Part shown: positions 8,079 through 14,250 of the stretch, piece after piece
How the letters are laid out: each line of letters begins with the position of its first letter
How positions within the stretch are numbered: position 1 is the first letter of the stretch
IMG/VR virus record: IMGVR_UViG_3300045425_000070
Coordinates: 1-20,165 of that record
DNA from: a virus
Direction: 5' to 3' (one strand)
DNA: 20,165 nucleotides
Made by a program: the position numbers and the translations under genes
The notes under the pieces: generated by a model
Seen by the model: the letters and a program-made list of their open reading frames with translations, nothing else
Told to the model about the DNA's origin: nothing
Databases searched by the model: none

Positions 8079-8377
8079 ATAAATTAAAAAAGAAGAAATT
8101 ACTAGAATCGCTTAAAGAATCTGGATCTAGAGATCCAGCACAGGAACATGACAAAACTTTAAATGATCTTGCTCCTGTACGTTACGGTAAAAAAGAAAAA
8201 GAAGAAGAAAATGAGCTTGGACCTGGTTATAGCAGAAAAGAGGTAGATAAAGATTATTATAAAGAAGACATTACTCTTTCAGGTGATCAGCTTGGTAAAA
8301 TTTCTACAAGAAACCTAAGCGAAGAAGAAGCAGATGAATATGAAGAAGAACTTAAGAAAAAGAAGAAATATGAGTAA
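8072..8377 (+). CDS. Small highly charged protein of unknown function
   Basis: 101 residues, Lys- and Glu-rich throughout. It opens with LDKLKKKKLLESLKES and ends in alternating acidic and basic runs (EEEADEYEEELKKKKKY). No domain is recognisable; the composition suggests a disordered or helical scaffold-like protein. The start sits 7 bases before the end of the preceding gene and is preceded by AAGGAAAA, a usable ribosome binding site. A perfect inverted repeat lies inside it at 8121-8138. Position among virion genes suggests a structural or assembly role, but this is inference only. Confidence 0.55.
   Translation: MLDKLKKKKLLESLKESGSRDPAQEHDKTLNDLAPVRYGKKEKEEENELGPGYSRKEVDKDYYKEDITLSGDQLGKISTRNLSEEEADEYEEELKKKKKYE
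8121..8138. repeat. 8-bp perfect inverted repeat (2-base centre)
   Basis: CTGGATCT, two bases AG, then AGATCCAG. The arms are perfect complements, so the RNA could form a tight hairpin only with a larger loop, or the DNA could be a dyad site. It lies within the small charged-protein gene, encodes an ordinary Glu-Ser-Gly-Ser-Arg-Asp stretch and is not followed by a T-run, so it is not a classic terminator. Confidence 0.5.
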
Positions 8378-8441
8378 GTTGGCTGAATTATATGCGACAA
8401 TGACTCCTGAAAATGAATCTTTTAAAAAATCTATACCCTGA
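8370..8441 (+). CDS. Possible 23-residue micro-protein
   Basis: An ATG at 8370 overlaps the stop of the charged-protein gene (ATGAGTAA) and opens a frame of 23 codons (MSKLAELYATMTPENESFKK...) ending in TGA at 8439. The overlap matches the style of other junctions in this operon, and the frame fills most of the only gap in the region (8378-8455). Only a weak purine stretch lies upstream. It could be a real short peptide, a coupling leader for the next gene, or chance. Confidence 0.25.
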   Translation: MSKLAELYATMTPENESFKKSIP

Positions 8442-8455
8442 ACTGGAAGTTTAAC

Positions 8456-9709
8456 ATGGCAACAATGAAAAGAAAACCAGCACAAGTGGACCCATCAGAT
8501 GAACAAGTGGATCTATCAGATGCTTTACAGTATGATGATATTGCTGCTTCTGATGAAGCTTTAGGAGCCAGTGGAAACGATCAAGTAAGCCTTGAAGAAC
8601 TTTCGATTGAAGCACAAAAACCACCAAAACCACCAGTTGAAGGACTTGATGAGAAATCAATCTCGCAAATAACTAGAGCATTTACTGGTGCTAGTCCTGC
8701 GCTTATGGGGCTGCTTTTTGGTGGAAGCCCATCAACAGTTGAGAGAGAATTAAAAGAAACTAAAGATTATTATAAGGCTGGGGTTCCTACTAAAACAGTA
8801 TTAACAAAAGGACCAACCGGAGAGCCTATTTATACTGATATTAGGGATTCAATTGGTCAAGAAGCTTATGAAAGACCATATGCAGAATCCTCCACTGGAA
8901 ATGGCAAGTGGCTTACCGGAAAAGCGTGGGTAAAAGATGAAAATGGTGTTGAGCAATTAACCGACATTTTAACAAATAACGCCAGCAATGTTGTTATTAA
9001 CGCCATTACTAAAGAGCCAATTACATCAGCTAGGTCATACATTACTCCAAAAACATATTTAACAGAAGATATTCGTGGACAGAAAAATGTTGGTGTAATC
9101 GACCCATCCCTTCGTGGAAAAGCCATGATAAACAAGGAGCCATTGGAAGGTGGTATTGGTGGCTATTATAATGTTAAAACTAAAGGGCAAGCACTAACAA
9201 TTGAAAAAGGATTTGAAGAAGGGCAAAAGCAGTCTCAAGCACTTGCTACTAGCTTAGTTGATATTAAATCAGCAAAAGATGTTTTAAAGACATCCAGAGA
9301 CCCAAGAGAGGTTGCACAAGCTATTTATGGAATGGTTAGATCATTAGAAACAAAAGGTGTGTTAACTGATCAAGACTTTTCAATCATAACAGGGTCAAAT
9401 TTGGAGCCATATCTTAATGAGTTGCAATACAAAATAGAAACCAAAGCTTTTGGAAATGTGGAGTCTCTGAGGAATTCATATTTAAAATTAGCAGACGCAA
9501 TAGAGAAAAAAACCGCAAACAAACTTGGTGCATTGTCTAAAACATATGCTCCAAGTACTAAGCAAGCACAAGAAGGTTTTAAAAGCGTTACACCTGTTGT
9601 AAATAAAGCACAAATTCATCCCGAATCAGATGCGGCTTTAAAATGGGCAAAGTCAAATCCTAAGGATCCAAGATCTAAAAAAATACTTGAAGCACTCGGG
9701 GCAAGATAA
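8456..9709 (+). CDS. Putative internal virion / ejection protein
   Basis: 417 residues. The first 65 residues are acidic and Pro/Gln-rich, probably disordered (DPSDEQVDLSDALQYDD). A short hydrophobic segment follows (about 78-90, ASPALMGLLFGGSP). The middle is mixed. The C-terminal half is helical (EEGQKQSQALATSLVDIKSAKDVL and SLRNSYLKLADAIEKKT), and the extreme C-terminus reads HPESDAALKWAKSNPKDPRSKKI, a tail I associate with phage internal virion proteins. It has a GGAAG site 7-11 bases before the ATG and ends in a TAATG overlap with the next large gene. No enzyme signature was seen. The ejection-protein role is inferred from position after the tail genes and from composition. Confidence 0.6.
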   Translation: MATMKRKPAQVDPSDEQVDLSDALQYDDIAASDEALGASGNDQVSLEELSIEAQKPPKPPVEGLDEKSISQITRAFTGASPALMGLLFGGSPSTVERELKETKDYYKAGVPTKTVLTKGPTGEPIYTDIRDSIGQEAYERPYAESSTGNGKWLTGKAWVKDENGVEQLTDILTNNASNVVINAITKEPITSARSYITPKTYLTEDIRGQKNVGVIDPSLRGKAMINKEPLEGGIGGYYNVKTKGQALTIEKGFEEGQKQSQALATSLVDIKSAKDVLKTSRDPREVAQAIYGMVRSLETKGVLTDQDFSIITGSNLEPYLNELQYKIETKAFGNVESLRNSYLKLADAIEKKTANKLGALSKTYAPSTKQAQEGFKSVTPVVNKAQIHPESDAALKWAKSNPKDPRSKKILEALGAR

Positions 9710-11682
9710 TGAAAAAAAAGTTTAATCCAGATAAGTTTTTATCAGAATATGAATCATTTAATCCAGACAAGTTTTTAAAAGAAACAAATGAAACGGAAAT
9801 TGAGCTTCCAGAAGATGAAAGCCAAAACTCTCGTTTTGGTGAAATGTCTGAAGAGAATCCCTTAATAAAGGGGGCGTATGCAATTGGAGAAGCGTTAACT
9901 CCTGCAGATAAACCAAGATCAGCAATACTTGGACCAGTAATCCAAGCATTAACTCTTGGTAGCCCTATAGAGACTATAAAAAAAGAATATACATCTATTG
10001 AGCCAGATGTTGGATCTTCTTTTATGGGTAGAGCTAGAGAGATAGTACAAACTCCATTAATGGACCCATATCAAAAAGATGTCGCTGAGGGTGAAAAGAT
10101 AAAAGCTGCTGCCAAAATGTGGCTTGAGCAAAAATTCCCAAAAGCGTACAAAGTAGCATCTGAAATGCTTCCATCAGATGCTGCAATGATGCCATTAGAT
10201 ATTTTGTCTTCACAAAAAATTCCGAGTATTCCTGTTGGCAAGTTAACAAGCAAGATATCTGGAAAGCTAGAAGATATGGCTGCTTTAAACAGAGAAAAAG
10301 CTTTAATCAATGAGGTTAACCTTACTGGATCAAAAGCTGCTAAAGACATTGATAAATTAAAAACTCAAAAAATAACAAATACAATTCAAAGATATGGTTT
10401 AGATGATAAATTATCTAATCCTGTAGAGCTTAAAAACGCTATTTCTGGTGAAACAAGATTAGGTTTTGATGCTCTTGGGAATGAAGTACAGAAAAAGATA
10501 AGTCCAGGTATATTAGATCAACTTGGAGATGAATTAAGAGCAGGAAGTGAATTCTTAACAGAAAAACTTGGAAAAGTTGATATAAAAGAAATTGCTGACA
10601 AGGCTGCTAATAAGTTAATTGAAAAATTTTCAAATACATCTTCTGGTGTAAAATTTAATTCAGTTGATGCTGAAAAATTAAAACAAGAAATTTATGATAT
10701 CTTAAAGGTTGGTCAAGGTGAAAACTATAGACCATTTGATTCTTTAATAGATTCAAAAAGAAGTTCTGCTAAATATTATTTTGATTTAAAAAATGATTCT
10801 GCAACTCCAACCGTTGCTGGTCCTTCATTGACAAATACCCATAAAGCTATATGGGATGAAATTGATAATTTTATAAATGAAAAAGCATTAAACGATCCAG
10901 ACCTAAAAGGATTTGCTAATCAAAATTCAGATATATCTGATTTGTTAAGTGCTGAGGAGATGCTTGTTGGATCTAGACAAAGACAACTTATGGCTCCAGG
11001 AATGGTTGATATTGCAGCAGGTGCTGGTTTAGGATATGGGCTAGGAAATCTTTTAGGGAAACCTGAATATGGTGCTTTTATAGGTGGTGGTATTGGAGCA
11101 ATGAGAGGAGCTGCAACTGGAGTTAGAGAAACTATTCCAGGTCGGTTAGCAGGGCTTCAACAGTCTTTGGCAAATAAGGTATCTCCAGTAACTAATATTC
11201 CTGTAGCAGGAGCAATCCCTGCTGTATCAACTGGGTTAAGTAGAGACCAAGGTCGAACACCTCAATCGGTGGTTCCGCCAGATATGCTACAAGCACATTT
11301 TTTATCAAAAGGTTTAATTGAAAATTTAGCTGATTATGAAATACCTAGATCGGCAAATGAAATTTTAGATAATAAAAGATTGGTTTTGGCTAAGGTGGCT
11401 CAAGCCACAAATGATCCTAATACTGTTAATATGCTTGAGGATGCTCTTAATAAACATCCTAATAAGCTTTCAAAATTATTGCCTTTGCTTATTGCTAATC
11501 CAGCCACATCTGGTCTTTTTAGAATTAATAAATATGCTTCATGGGTTGATGGTAAAATATTAGATCCTATGGAAGTTCAAAAGGCTTACAAAGAAGTTAA
11601 CGATAGACAAATAAGCAATACTGAGAAGATAATGTTACAGGATGGATTAAATAAGGATGGTTCTTTTCCTGAGTCATTTTAA
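9709..11682 (+). CDS. Large putative internal virion / DNA-ejection protein
   Basis: 657 residues. The N-terminus carries two copies of FNPDKFL (residues 5-11 and 17-23), then an acidic stretch and an Ala/Pro-rich region. Long helical segments dominate the middle (for example KSKISG...KALINEVN, GDELRAGSEFLTEKLG). Residues about 428-471 are a Gly/Ala-rich hydrophobic stretch (VDIAAGAGLGYGLGNLL, AFIGGGIGAMRGAATG) that could insert in a membrane, as in podovirus ejection proteins that form a channel. The C-terminus (about 530-640) is helical with Asn/Asp-Pro motifs. It is coupled to the preceding gene by TAATG and is the last large protein of the late operon. No lytic transglycosylase or peptidase motif was found. 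Confidence 0.65.
   Translation: MKKKFNPDKFLSEYESFNPDKFLKETNETEIELPEDESQNSRFGEMSEENPLIKGAYAIGEALTPADKPRSAILGPVIQALTLGSPIETIKKEYTSIEPDVGSSFMGRAREIVQTPLMDPYQKDVAEGEKIKAAAKMWLEQKFPKAYKVASEMLPSDAAMMPLDILSSQKIPSIPVGKLTSKISGKLEDMAALNREKALINEVNLTGSKAAKDIDKLKTQKITNTIQRYGLDDKLSNPVELKNAISGETRLGFDALGNEVQKKISPGILDQLGDELRAGSEFLTEKLGKVDIKEIADKAANKLIEKFSNTSSGVKFNSVDAEKLKQEIYDILKVGQGENYRPFDSLIDSKRSSAKYYFDLKNDSATPTVAGPSLTNTHKAIWDEIDNFINEKALNDPDLKGFANQNSDISDLLSAEEMLVGSRQRQLMAPGMVDIAAGAGLGYGLGNLLGKPEYGAFIGGGIGAMRGAATGVRETIPGRLAGLQQSLANKVSPVTNIPVAGAIPAVSTGLSRDQGRTPQSVVPPDMLQAHFLSKGLIENLADYEIPRSANEILDNKRLVLAKVAQATNDPNTVNMLEDALNKHPNKLSKLLPLLIANPATSGLFRINKYASWVDGKILDPMEVQKAYKEVNDRQISNTEKIMLQDGLNKDGSFPESF
9721..9777 (+). 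repeat. Two tandem 21-base repeats coding FNPDKFL
   Basis: The bases at 9721-9741 recur at 9757-9777 with one difference (GAT to GAC, both Asp), a 36-base (12-codon) period. The difference is synonymous, so the motif itself appears to be kept. FDPD/FNPD-type motifs at the N-terminus of internal virion proteins are something I have seen in other phages. Confidence 0.7.
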
Positions 11683-11693
11683 AAGGAGTTAAT

Positions 11694-11903
11694 ATGGATA
11701 TTAAAGAAGTACTATTGGATTGTATCGACCTGGAGAAATTAGCAGCTAAATTAATCGAGCTTGGATTAGAGCCTGCTTTGAAGAAAGTTGTAGCTGACTC
11801 ATCTAACTTAGTTGATGATGCTATTCTTGCAATGGTTTTCCCACCTTTAAAATTAGAACTTCATAAGTTTATTGCTGCTGAAGTTGCAAAGTTAAAGGCT
11901 TAA
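11694..11903 (+). CDS. Small helical protein of unknown function
   Basis: 69 residues with one of the better ribosome binding sites of the plus strand (AAAAGGAG, 6 bases before the ATG). It is amphipathic and probably all-helical (DLEKLAAKLIELGLEPALKKV, LKLELHKFIAAEVAKL), with no membrane segment and no known motif. It lies between the ejection-protein gene and the spanin-like pair, with 11 bases upstream and 3 downstream, so it probably belongs to the late operon and may act in lysis timing or virion assembly. This is inference from position. Confidence 0.6.
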   Translation: MDIKEVLLDCIDLEKLAAKLIELGLEPALKKVVADSSNLVDDAILAMVFPPLKLELHKFIAAEVAKLKA

Positions 11904-11906
11904 TAC

Positions 11907-12095
11907 ATGCTACAAAAAATCATATCAGGCTTACTTAACTGGTTTCTTTTATCAGTTATTTTGCCTGGTATGGCTTTCATATGGGATGTAATAAAGCTAA
12001 GAAAAGAAAATAAAGAACTAAAGAAAAATATAGAGGATTTAAAGAGTGCAAAATCTAAAAAAGATATTGATACTGCTATTGATAATCTCCCTTAG
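11907..12095 (+). CDS. Small membrane protein with coiled coil (i-spanin/Rz-like candidate)
   Basis: 62 residues: an N-terminal membrane segment at about 8-28 (GLLNWFLLSVILPGMAFIW), then a Lys/Glu-rich coiled coil (RKENKELKKNIEDLKSAKSKK) to the end. The lipoprotein gene begins 49 bases before its stop in another frame, the arrangement of Rz/Rz1-type spanin genes. It is much shorter than typical i-spanins (about 100-150 residues), and the basic residues right after the membrane segment could also favour a cytoplasmic C-terminus, as in a holin. It shares architecture with the small membrane protein at 2529-2711. Spanin subunit or holin are the two best readings. Confidence 0.55.
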   Translation: MLQKIISGLLNWFLLSVILPGMAFIWDVIKLRKENKELKKNIEDLKSAKSKKDIDTAIDNLP

Positions 12096-12369
12096 TTCTT
12101 GTAAAGGCGACTTTCCATCTATCAAGCCTCAGGTACGCTGTGTAAGTGTGCTAATGAGCGAAGAGATAATCAATGGGATCCCACATTATTCTGGTTATTG
12201 CAGATGTCACTTGTATGAGTGGAGTTCAGCAAGAATAGGAAGAATAGGTGAGTCTGTCGATTATGACCTTCTTAAGTGTAATAAGCTCATAGGCTTTGAA
12301 CCTGATACATATGTCAATGTTTGGACATGGTGGGAAAGTATTAGGCTTTGGCTAAATAGACAAAAATAA
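12046..12369 (+). CDS. Outer-membrane-type lipoprotein, possible o-spanin (Rz1-like)
   Basis: 107 residues from a GTG start at 12046, chosen because a GAGG lies about 9 bases upstream and because it yields a complete lipoprotein signal: two Lys, a hydrophobic run ILILLLII and the lipobox LSSC with Cys19. Lys follows the Cys, so no Asp at +2 retains it in the inner membrane. The mature part has four further cysteines (VRCVS, GYCRCH, LLKCN), suggesting disulfides, and ends in an aromatic helix (VWTWWESIRLWL). It overlaps the upstream coiled-coil gene by 50 bases in a different frame. Rz1 proteins are normally short and Pro-rich, which this is not, so it would be a divergent o-spanin or another late envelope lipoprotein. 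The lipoprotein call is firm, the spanin role inferred. Confidence 0.65.
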   Translation: MQNLKKILILLLIISLSSCKGDFPSIKPQVRCVSVLMSEEIINGIPHYSGYCRCHLYEWSSARIGRIGESVDYDLLKCNKLIGFEPDTYVNVWTWWESIRLWLNRQK

Positions 12370-12372
12370 AAA

Positions 12373-12399
12373 ACATAAAATTAAATTATGTACTATACT
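12373..12399 (+). promoter_or_regulatory. Candidate promoter with 6-bp inverted repeat
   Basis: The 64-base gap before the phosphoesterase gene holds TATACT at 12394-12399, a good -10, without a recognisable TTGACA at the right distance. Just upstream, ACATAA (12373-12378) and TTATGT (12386-12391) form an inverted repeat that could be an activator or repressor site, or chance in AT-rich DNA. A start site near 12406 would leave a leader of about 28 bases with AAGGAAG before the ATG. Weak evidence. Confidence 0.3.
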
Positions 12400-12433
12400 T
12401 AATCATATCCACTCTTATCAAGGAAGATAACCG

Positions 12434-13138
12434 ATGGCTGATTACAGTACAATTCTTGTAATCTCTGATACTCAAGCGCCGTTTCACCACCCAGACACGA
12501 TCCCATTTTTATCCGAAATTAAGAAACAATTTAAACCAACTTTCGTATTACACATTGGGGATCTTGGAGATTTCCATAGCCTCAATTTCCATGGTGTAAA
12601 TCCCAACCTGCCATCCGCTCACGAAGAGCTAGTCCAACTTAGGGGCTTTGTTAAGAATTTGGCAAAGCTCTTTCCTTGTATGACAATAGTAGATAGTAAT
12701 CACGATGCTTTACCTAAACGTAAAGCTCACTCAGTAGGAATACCGGATGCTATGCTTAAGGATGAGCGTGGAATATTGCAAGCTCCTTTAACATGGAAGT
12801 TTTTAACGGAGCTTGTTTTAAAATTACCTAACGGAATACGCTGTAAATTTAAACATAATTATGGCTCCAACTTATTACTAGATTCTATCAAGCAAGGAAT
12901 GTCTGTTGTATGCGGACATCTACATAGCAAGTCATCTATTCAATGGTGGCAGAATGACAGTGGAATGAACTTCGCCGTACAAACTGGGTGCCTTATTAAC
13001 GATCTTCATCCTGCTTTTAACTATAATAAGAATCAGTCAATGCGACCTGTTTTAAGTGCTACTGTTATTAGGGGTGGAGTACCTATTAACATTCCTATGT
13101 ATGTCAATAAAAAAAATGAATGGATGGGGTTTATATGA
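12434..13138 (+). CDS. Calcineurin-like metallophosphoesterase
   Basis: 234 residues with the metal-binding signature of the family in order: ISDTQAPFHH (Asp12), HIGDLGD (Gly42-Asp43 and Asp46), SNHD (Asn89-His90-Asp91), a central His141 region, and CGHLHS (His162, His164). Two positions depart from the textbook motifs: Gln14 replaces the His of DxH, and Ser88 replaces the Gly of GNHD. The fold hydrolyses phosphomono- or diesters with two metal ions; phage members are often of unknown substrate. It follows a small intergenic region with a candidate promoter and has AAGGAAG upstream of its ATG. It ends in an ATGA overlap with the metallopeptidase-like gene, so the two are probably co-translated. 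It lies apart from the replication genes on the other strand. Confidence 0.85.
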   Translation: MADYSTILVISDTQAPFHHPDTIPFLSEIKKQFKPTFVLHIGDLGDFHSLNFHGVNPNLPSAHEELVQLRGFVKNLAKLFPCMTIVDSNHDALPKRKAHSVGIPDAMLKDERGILQAPLTWKFLTELVLKLPNGIRCKFKHNYGSNLLLDSIKQGMSVVCGHLHSKSSIQWWQNDSGMNFAVQTGCLINDLHPAFNYNKNQSMRPVLSATVIRGGVPINIPMYVNKKNEWMGFI

Positions 13139-13431
13139 AAGTTCCTAAGGTTTTAAATATATTTGGTGCTAAGATAAAACTAGTTATATGTGAGATTGGA
13201 TTTGGCATTGCTGGACAGTATGAGCCAGCTAAGAAATTAATAACAATAAGCCCTAACCACGAGACAGATAATGAGTTTATACATAGCGTACTACACGAGT
13301 GCGGGCACGCACTGTTCTATAGAGTATCCATTAATCAAGCTGTCTCATATGAGACGCATGAATTCATCGTTAATAATTATGCGACTATGTTGCTTGAGAA
13401 CTTCGACGTTAAATTAAAAGTAAAAAAATGA
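13135..13431 (+). CDS. Short HExxH zinc metallopeptidase-like protein
   Basis: 98 residues from the ATG at 13135, which overlaps the preceding TGA (ATGA) and follows GGATGGGG at about 8 bases. An in-frame ATG at 13120 would lie inside that binding site and is less likely. The zinc motif is HECGH (His54, Glu55, His58), followed about 18 residues later by ETHEFIVNNYA, where Glu76 could be the third ligand. Phage genes of this kind, with LHE(I/C)GHAL followed by a (E)xIVxNxA helix, are fairly common and of unknown substrate. The N-terminal part (KVPKVLNIFGAKIKL, YEPAKKLITISP) resembles the small beta lead-in of such minigluzincins. Its partner gene is the phosphoesterase; the next gene starts in another ATGA overlap. 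Confidence 0.75.
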   Translation: MKVPKVLNIFGAKIKLVICEIGFGIAGQYEPAKKLITISPNHETDNEFIHSVLHECGHALFYRVSINQAVSYETHEFIVNNYATMLLENFDVKLKVKK

Positions 13432-13667
13432 TATGGCTTCTATATTTACTAATTTCAAATTCCAACTGCACTGAAGTTTATGTATGCAGTTGGAGTAATG
13501 AGAAATACAGTTGTGATTTGATATCTAGTCCTGACGTAGAAATAGTTCCCTTTCAGCCTTACGTCGATTTAGAAGACCCCTTGACGTTACCTTCATACCA
13601 AAAAGGTTACGATACTTACAATAAAGAAGAAGTGAGTCAGCCATCCCTTTCTGATCTTTGGCTATAA
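13428..13667 (+). CDS. Small putative secreted protein overlapping the endolysin gene antisense
   Basis: 79 residues. The ATG overlaps the previous stop (ATGA), and the N-terminus has a short hydrophobic run (WLLYLLIS) that could be a signal or anchor sequence. Cys14, Cys20 and Cys29 follow in NCTEVYVCSW...YSCDL, which would suit an exported protein. From 13525 onward the gene is antisense to the last 47 codons of the endolysin, an unusually long convergent overlap (143 bases). The first 32 codons are free of that constraint and look the most protein-like. It may be real in full, or a truncated remnant whose stop now lies by chance inside the endolysin gene. No family recognised. Confidence 0.42.
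   Translation: MIWLLYLLISNSNCTEVYVCSWSNEKYSCDLISSPDVEIVPFQPYVDLEDPLTLPSYQKGYDTYNKEEVSQPSLSDLWL
13461..13494. repeat. Perfect inverted repeat at the convergence point, possible terminator for the minus operon
   Basis: CCAACTGCA (13462-13470) and TGCAGTTGG (13485-13493) are perfect complements separated by 14 bases; T13461 and A13494 extend the stem to 10. It lies 31 bases past the endolysin stop on the minus strand. Reading leftward it is followed by AATTTGAAATT, which is only partly T-rich, so termination would be weak or factor-assisted. It also lies within the small secreted-protein gene and encodes its first two Cys codons. Confidence 0.5.
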
Positions 13668-13998
13668 GTGCTGATCCAAATGACCTGTCAGATTTAAGTA
13701 CTCCAGCACCAGTATTATAAATAAAGCTTGATACGGCATCAAATTGATTCTGAGTAAAAGATACATTGTATTTAGCAATTACCCTATCTAGCTCACCACA
13801 CTTCTCAATAACTTCAAATCTAAGCCAGTTATTAGCCTGTTCCTGGGTGCAAACATCACCCTTCTTTACCTTTTCACCGTTAGGGTATTTAATTGTCCCA
13901 TAACCGATTGTCCATAGTTTAGCTTGGCACTGGTAAGCTTTCAGAAACAATCCCTCAAAAGACTCTATTAACTTTAATCCATTATCAGATATTTTCAC
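13525..13998 (-). CDS. Endolysin, GH24 phage lysozyme
   Basis: 157 residues, a normal size for a single-domain GH24 muramidase that cleaves the MurNAc-GlcNAc bond of peptidoglycan. The catalytic signature is ESFEG (Glu15) with Cys24 and Thr30 in the E-x8-(D/C)-x5-T spacing of T4-type lysozymes, followed by IGYGT. The Asp position is occupied by Cys, a variant I know from other phage lysozymes (AY-x-CPAG type). The second half has the family helices (TQNQFDAVSSFIYNTG, GLLNRRKAERELF). There is no signal or SAR segment, so release would need a holin. The GTG start is supported by GAGGTG 4 bases upstream, directly after the TAA of the zinc-finger gene. It is the last gene of the minus-strand replication operon, separate from the spanin-like pair. 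Confidence 0.92.
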   Translation of the reverse strand: MKISDNGLKLIESFEGLFLKAYQCQAKLWTIGYGTIKYPNGEKVKKGDVCTQEQANNWLRFEVIEKCGELDRVIAKYNVSFTQNQFDAVSSFIYNTGAGVLKSDRSFGSALIAKDQKGMADSLLLYCKYRNLFGMKVTSRGLLNRRKAERELFLRQD

Positions 13999-14250
13999 TT
14001 AGCACCTCACATATAAAGTAGTGTCACATTCATAATGACAGTCAGTAGTTTTATTACAAAATTCACATCGCCTATTTCCAGTAGAGATAAATTTTCTATC
14101 ACACATAAGGCATTTTCTTTTTACCTCTGGATCCTTCTTATTCTCTCTATGACCTATATACTTATAAGTCGTATTCCTTATGTAAAAATGTCTTTTACAT
14201 AATCCTATCTTAACAACCTCTTGATCACACCCTGTCTTTTTACAAATCAT
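13999..14250 (-). CDS. Small cysteine-rich zinc-finger-like protein
   Basis: 83 residues with 11 cysteines. The N-terminal part has C-x4-C-x9-C-x2-H (Cys3, Cys8, Cys18, His21), a plausible zinc site. The middle has CLMCDRKFISTGNRRCEFC, a CxxC-x12-CxxC treble-clef/ribbon pattern of a type recurrent in small phage proteins. A further four Cys/His follow (TDCHYECDTT...RC). The ATG overlaps the TGA of the exonuclease gene (ATGA), and its stop abuts the endolysin start. Likely roles are nucleic-acid or protein binding in replication or transcription; nothing more specific can be seen. Confidence 0.7.
   Translation of the reverse strand: MICKKTGCDQEVVKIGLCKRHFYIRNTTYKYIGHRENKKDPEVKRKCLMCDRKFISTGNRRCEFCNKTTDCHYECDTTLYVRC

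Noticed and set aside
8121-8138. Palindrome as a transcription terminator
   Set aside because: Only two bases lie between the arms, no T-run follows, and it lies inside a coding sequence well before the operon end.
10071-10349. 92-codon minus-strand open frame
   Set aside because: Antisense to the large ejection-protein gene, which has coherent protein features throughout this region.
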